DNA of 11,320 nucleotides, from assembly GCA_007116685.1 (NCBI GenBank), contig SKIC01000083.1, forward strand, positions 1 through 11,320, written 5' to 3'. The stretch comes from Balneolales bacterium. GTDB lineage: Bacteria; Bacteroidota; Rhodothermia; Balneolales; Natronogracilivirgulaceae. The notes beneath the pieces were generated by a model. The model was given only the letters and a program-made list of their open reading frames with translations, was not told the origin of the DNA and made no database searches. Both the position numbers and the translations under genes were made by a program. This document shows positions 8,292 through 11,320 of the stretch, piece after piece (positions within the stretch are counted from its first letter, which is position 1; each line of letters begins with the position of its first letter).

Positions 8292-8954
8292 TTACAAGTC
8301 TTGCATTAATTCTGAAATGTGTTGGCTTATATCGCTGCTGTGAAAGCCTTTGGATTGAAGGAAAAGATACAATTTTTGTTTCCTTTTCCCCGAGTCTTTT
8401 TCGCGTAAGAGTGCATTTCTTTTTTTTCGTAAAGCATTTTCCATAAGCGTTTTTATATCTGTCTCTGAGAAGAATTCATCCAATGCTTTTTCAATGAGAT
8501 TTCCCTTAATCTTTTTTTGATACAGCGCCATCCGAATTTTTTCGGGGCCCCATTTCATCCTGCATTTTGATGCTGCGAATGATATGGCGAATTCTTGATC
8601 GTTTACCCAGCCTTTATCCTGGAGTTGAGCAATAATCTCTTCTACAAGTTCAGAATCATATCCTTTTTTGTTGGCTTTTTGTACTAACTCAAAACTTGCG
8701 TGGGCTCTTCTGGATAATAATCCCAGTAGATAATCTCTGACTACGGATTCGTCTTCACTACGAAAAAGCCGTTTATATATTTCTTCTGTGATTATGTCAC
8801 CAGTTTGGAGGTTTTCTTTTTCGAAGGTACTCCTCGATAAACCTAGTTTGAAGACGTCATTTTCGTAGATATTTACCCGGTTTTTATTTCGGATTTGAAC
8901 TTTAACGCGATCAATTTTGAAGGGTAAATCAGGTTTCTTAGTGTCGTTGCTCAT
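8292..8954 (-). CDS. recX: Regulatory protein RecX
   Basis: RecX binds RecA filaments and modulates (usually limits) their growth and activity. The 220-residue protein contains the repeated three-helix modules of the family: SRRAHASFELVQKANKKGYD (81-100), LQDKGWVNDQEFAISFAASK (111-130) and WGPEKIRMALYQKKI (135-149), followed by a basic stretch (about 170-195) and a final module. An N-terminal region of about 65 residues (KVQIRNKNRVNIYENDVFKL) resembles the N-terminal beta region found in longer RecX proteins such as those of Firmicutes. The ATG at 8954 lacks a Shine-Dalgarno sequence. It lies just downstream of recA, a common arrangement, but a terminator separates the two. It appears to head the five-gene run ending with purH. 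Confidence 0.93.
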   Translation of the reverse strand: MSNDTKKPDLPFKIDRVKVQIRNKNRVNIYENDVFKLGLSRSTFEKENLQTGDIITEEIYKRLFRSEDESVVRDYLLGLLSRRAHASFELVQKANKKGYDSELVEEIIAQLQDKGWVNDQEFAISFAASKCRMKWGPEKIRMALYQKKIKGNLIEKALDEFFSETDIKTLMENALRKKRNALLREKDSGKRKQKLYLFLQSKGFHSSDISQHISELMQDL

Positions 8955-8957
8955 CTG

Positions 8958-8973
8958 TCTAAGGAGGCTTAGA
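8958..8973 (-). promoter_or_regulatory. Short hairpin at the recX translation start
   Basis: On the minus strand TCTAAG and CTTAGA form a perfect 6-bp stem around a CCTC loop, ending 3 nt before the recX ATG. It occupies the place where a ribosome binding site would sit. Its mRNA-sense sequence CCTCCTTA resembles the anti-Shine-Dalgarno tail of 16S rRNA rather than a Shine-Dalgarno sequence. A role in limiting recX translation is inference only. Confidence 0.4.
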
Positions 8974-8979
8974 AAAACC

Positions 8980-9058
8980 AGGATTTTTATTCAAGATCGA
9001 GGCCAGAAGGATTTTAAAACCGCAGCTTATTGGCCATATATGAGGATTTTAAAATCCT
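8980..9058 (-). repeat. Three AGGATTTT/AAAATCCT repeats including a 16-bp perfect palindrome, upstream of recX
   Basis: AGGATTTT occurs at 8980-8987, 9008-9015 and 9043-9050 (plus-strand sense), with the longer form AGGATTTTAAAA shared by 9008-9019 and 9043-9054. The last copy continues into AGGATTTTAAAATCCT (9043-9058), a perfect palindrome. Segment 9047-9058 is also the exact reverse complement of 9008-9019, giving a 12-bp inverted repeat around a 27-nt loop. The cluster fills the leader between the recA terminator and recX. It could be a set of protein-binding sites or a folding RNA leader; the sequence alone does not decide. Confidence 0.6.
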
Positions 9059-9105
9059 GATAACGAAGATATTGGGCAAAAAGACGGTTTTGCAAAGCCT
9101 CATCT

Positions 9106-9142
9106 AAAACAAAGAAAGCCATCCGGGTTACAGACGGCTTTC
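9106..9142 (-). terminator. Rho-independent terminator after recA
   Basis: On the minus strand GAAAGCCGTC (9142-9133) pairs with GATGGCTTTC (9123-9114) in a 10-bp stem with one G-U pair and a 9-nt loop, followed at once by TTTGTTTT. It lies 18 nt past the recA stop and has the stem and U-tract layout of a classic intrinsic terminator. It would end most recA transcripts before recX. Confidence 0.85.
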
Positions 9143-9160
9143 AATTTATTCGGGTAAATA

Positions 9161-10204
9161 TCAGGCTTTTTCTTTTTTTGATTCTGGCTCCGGTGTTGGA
9201 GCTGCTTCTGCCAAATCAGGGAATAATTTAGCAATTACCTGTGCCTCAATATCGTTGCGGGTAGCTTCATCCTCTTGCAAGAACTGCATAGCTGAATCTG
9301 CGCCCTGTCCAATAGGCTCGCCATTATAGCGGAACCAACTACCACGTTTTTCAATAATGTCATGATTTACAGCCATATCTAGTAGTTCACCAATGCGTGA
9401 TATGCCCTGACCGTACATGATGTTGAATTCCACTTCTTTGAATGGAGGCGCAACTTTGTTCTTAACTACTTTCACTCGTGTTCGGTTTCCAACCACATCA
9501 TCGCCTTTTTTGATAGCTCCAATTCGGCGGATATCCATCCTAACAGAGGAATAAAACTTCAGTGCACGTCCACCGGTGGTTGTTTCCGGACTACCGAACA
9601 TAACGCCAATTTTTTCACGTAACTGGTTAATGAAAATCACGCTTGTACGCGTCTTATTCACTATACCTGTTAGTTTTCTGAGCGCTTGCGACATCAATCT
9701 GGCTTGCACACCAACGGAAGAATCTCCCATATCGCCTTCCAATTCAGAGCGTGGAACGAGAGCAGCTACAGAGTCAATAACAACTACATCAAGTGCGGCA
9801 GAACGAATTAGAGTTTCTGCAATTTCGAGTGCTTGTTCACCTGAATCCGGTTGAGAAATCAGAAGCTCTTCAATTTTAATACCGAGAGCTTTTCCGTATT
9901 TAGGATCGAATGCGTGCTCGGCATCAATAATAGCGGCATGACCACCTTTTTTTTGTGCTTCTGCAATTACGTGCAGCGCTAATGTGGTTTTACCGGAAGA
10001 TTCCGGACCGTAGATTTCAATGATTCGTCCGCGTGGAACACCACCAATTCCTAATGCGTAATCAATAGATAAAGAACCTGTAGAAATAGAGGGTATATTT
10101 ACGATAGGTTCATCCCCAAGGCGCATGATGGTGCCTTTTCCATGAGATTTTTCAATTTGGCTAACGGCCAATTCCAGTGCTTTCAGACGTTCATTTTGTG
10201 ACAT
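9161..10204 (-). CDS. recA: Recombinase RecA
   Basis: RecA forms ATP-dependent filaments on single-stranded DNA, catalyses strand exchange and triggers the SOS response. From the ATG at 10204 the protein has 347 residues, a typical length. Walker A GPESSGKT is at 66-73, the catalytic glutamate is E96 in DAEHAFDP, VVIDSVAAL forms Walker B, and INQLREKIGVMFGSPETTTGG covers the segment leading into DNA-binding loop L2. The C-terminal tail (EAAPTPEPESKKEKA) is of mixed charge instead of the strongly acidic tail of E. coli. The frame is open for 24 more codons upstream, but that stretch resembles no RecA, and MSQNERLKALELAVSQIEK matches the usual N terminus. Only a weak GAGA lies before the ATG. 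No recognisable LexA box was found upstream. Confidence 0.98.
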   Translation of the reverse strand: MSQNERLKALELAVSQIEKSHGKGTIMRLGDEPIVNIPSISTGSLSIDYALGIGGVPRGRIIEIYGPESSGKTTLALHVIAEAQKKGGHAAIIDAEHAFDPKYGKALGIKIEELLISQPDSGEQALEIAETLIRSAALDVVVIDSVAALVPRSELEGDMGDSSVGVQARLMSQALRKLTGIVNKTRTSVIFINQLREKIGVMFGSPETTTGGRALKFYSSVRMDIRRIGAIKKGDDVVGNRTRVKVVKNKVAPPFKEVEFNIMYGQGISRIGELLDMAVNHDIIEKRGSWFRYNGEPIGQGADSAMQFLQEDEATRNDIEAQVIAKLFPDLAEAAPTPEPESKKEKA

Positions 10205-10317
10205 AAGTATTTCTCTAAATAGGTTAAATTCTAATATGTGCAATGTATGTAATTTTTCATCCAAAGCACAAAACATTTTATTTGCTAAAGTAGATAGGGC
10301 TTCGAAGCCATCCTTAC
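10205..10317 (-). promoter_or_regulatory. recA upstream region; weak promoter candidate and a 12-bp palindrome
   Basis: This gap must carry the recA promoter if the upstream transcript terminates. A sigma70-like candidate on the minus strand is TTGCAC, 16 nt, TATTTA, but it would leave a leader of only a few nucleotides before the ATG at 10204. A Bacteroidota-like pair (TTTG, 21 nt, TACATTG) is an equally weak option. GGCTTCGAAGCC at 10298-10309 is a perfect palindrome 94 nt upstream of the start; it has no T run after it on either strand, so it is not a terminator. Confidence 0.3.
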
Positions 10318-10363
10318 AAAAAAAAATTATTTGATTGCCTGAAGTTCTTTATCAAGAACTTCA
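10318..10363 (-). terminator. Candidate terminator overlapping the end of the kynureninase-like gene
   Basis: On the minus strand TGAAGTTCTT (10363-10354) and AAGAACTTCA (10349-10340) form a perfect 10-bp stem with a GATA loop inside the last codons of the gene. A run of nine T residues follows the stop codon (10326-10318). The 13-nt gap between stem and T run is too long for a textbook intrinsic terminator, so the call is tentative. Confidence 0.4.
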
Positions 10364-11320
10364 AAAAGCCGGTAAATTTGCTCGGAGGTGATGTATGGAG
10401 CGGGACCAAGCCGTAAAATCTCGCCTCTACAATCTGTGTATATGTCATGTTTTTTTAGATTTTCCCAAAGATTCATGGCGTGCGGTGAAGTCAGTGACAA
10501 AAATCCTGCATTGAACTTTAAGTCATATTCGTGGGTAAGGCGAATCAATTCTTCGGGATAATTTTTTGATACAAAAACGCTGTGCATCAAAGCAATTTGT
10601 TCGCGATAGGTATCATGTAACACTTTTGGGGTTAATCCCATTTCTCTGAAAAACTGAGTAACTCTGGCTGCTCTGAATTGCGATGTGGGATCATAAGTGG
10701 CACCTGCGAAACGGTCTTCGCCATCATACAATACTTTATAGTCTGACCTGGGCTGCATCAGGCTACTAAAAGAAGCAAACCAACCTGTGATTGCAGGTCT
10801 AAGACTGCAAGTTTTCGGAAATCTCAAAAAGCAATTTCCTTCGCCCCATTGCATATACTTGTAGCCGCCTATCAAAAAATATACGTCCTCCATTTCATTC
10901 ACTCGAAGCGAAAACGGCAGTACATTTGTTCCATGATAATCATCAATCATCAACGGGATATTAGCATTTCTACAAAGTTCTGCTACTGTTTTTAACTCCG
11001 TGTTTATCAGAGCAGATTGAAAATATACACGGGAAATCATCACAGCCGCCGTGTCGTCATCCAATTCTTTTTTTAGACGTTCTGCAAAACCCTCTAAGGG
11101 AAGATGCGGGACTTCTACTACGGACAGCTTTTCTTCTTGCAGTCGCTTTAATTGTCGGAAGAGACTGTAGAACTCGCCATCCGTAGTTATGATTTTCGGT
11201 TTTTCAAAAATTGGCAGGGCGGAAATCCATTTTACCAATAAATCATGAGTATTTGGTGCGCAGGAATAGCATCCATCAGGGTCATCGTAAAATTCTCGAA
11301 GCCAAGTTCTGAGTTCGTCA
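10327..11320 (-). CDS. Kynureninase-like PLP-dependent enzyme (aminotransferase class V fold), 5' end missing
   Basis: The frame is open from the right edge to the TAA at 10327, showing 330 residues; roughly 70-90 N-terminal residues of a 400-420-residue enzyme are outside. No start codon inside the window should be used: the TTG at 11238 lies within conserved sequence. The fold is indicated by APNTHDLL, IITTDGEFYSLFRQL, ISRVYFQSALINTEL, the DDYHG motif whose first Asp should contact the PLP ring nitrogen (kynureninase DxxH), and GGYKYMQWGEGNCFL, whose Lys should form the PLP Schiff base. RPAITGWFASF and a later FAGATYDPTSQFRAA also match the kynureninase pattern. Kynureninase cleaves kynurenine to anthranilate and alanine, but no other tryptophan catabolism gene is nearby, so the substrate is unproven. 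A CxxC (GCYSC) lies near the visible N terminus. Confidence 0.8.
   Translation of the reverse strand, partial: DELRTWLREFYDDPDGCYSCAPNTHDLLVKWISALPIFEKPKIITTDGEFYSLFRQLKRLQEEKLSVVEVPHLPLEGFAERLKKELDDDTAAVMISRVYFQSALINTELKTVAELCRNANIPLMIDDYHGTNVLPFSLRVNEMEDVYFLIGGYKYMQWGEGNCFLRFPKTCSLRPAITGWFASFSSLMQPRSDYKVLYDGEDRFAGATYDPTSQFRAARVTQFFREMGLTPKVLHDTYREQIALMHSVFVSKNYPEELIRLTHEYDLKFNAGFLSLTSPHAMNLWENLKKHDIYTDCRGEILRLGPAPYITSEQIYRLFEVLDKELQAIK

Noticed and set aside
8960..8967. TAAGGAGG on the plus strand, a perfect Shine-Dalgarno sequence
   Set aside because: No start codon follows at a usable distance on the plus strand and no plus-strand gene lies there.
8980..9058. CRISPR array or insertion-sequence end repeats
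   Set aside because: The repeats are 8-12 bp, unevenly spaced, without spacers of set length, and no cas or transposase gene is present.
10205..10276. A 24-codon upstream extension of recA starting at 10276
   Set aside because: The extra residues resemble no RecA N terminus, and the ATG at 10204 begins the conserved MSQNERLKALELA sequence and gives the normal length.
11236..11238. TTG as the start of the kynureninase-like gene
   Set aside because: The frame continues upstream to the edge with family-like sequence (CAPNTHDLL), so this is an internal leucine codon.

Overview
The window is about 11.3 kb of compact, AT-leaning bacterial chromosome with every recognisable gene on the minus strand. 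Read in the direction of transcription (right to left) the order is: a kynureninase-like PLP enzyme cut by the right edge, recA, recX, an AI-2E-family membrane protein, an S66-family LD-carboxypeptidase, purN, purH, mreB, mreC, mreD, and mrdA (PBP2) cut by the left edge. The organism is most likely from the Bacteroidota-like part of the FCB group, with Balneolota/Rhodothermota as the best guess. Reasons are the Bacteroidota-style insertion after the NIHPSLLP motif of PurN, the RecA sequence, the near absence of Shine-Dalgarno sequences before start codons, and the housekeeping gene order. This placement is inference from recalled family sequences, not from a search.

Layout. Positions 10327-11320 hold the 3' part of a class-V aminotransferase-fold enzyme; a 10-bp hairpin inside the end of its coding region and a T9 run after its stop may end its transcript. 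Positions 9161-10204 are recA, followed by a clear intrinsic terminator (9106-9142). Between that terminator and recX lies a leader with a repeated AGGATTTT/AAAATCCT element, a 16-bp perfect palindrome and a small hairpin just before the recX start. From recX to purH (8954 down to 4136) five genes are packed with spacings of 4, -35, -4 and 15 nt, which looks like one operon. After a 122-nt gap, mreB-mreC-mreD-mrdA follow with spacings of 14, -4 and 3 nt, the classic elongasome operon.

How the genes work together. RecA drives recombinational repair and RecX modulates it. PurN and PurH carry out the two folate-dependent formyl transfers of purine synthesis and the final cyclisation to IMP. MreB, MreC, MreD and PBP2 build the lateral cell wall. 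The LD-carboxypeptidase probably trims recycled or periplasm-derived peptidoglycan peptides, so it links loosely to the wall genes.

No mobile element, CRISPR array, tRNA, rRNA, phage or defence gene was seen. I did not find a convincing new biological system. The observations most worth a second look are the repeat/palindrome leader between recA and recX, the hairpin at the recX start, and the TTG-started, in-frame purN-purH tandem.
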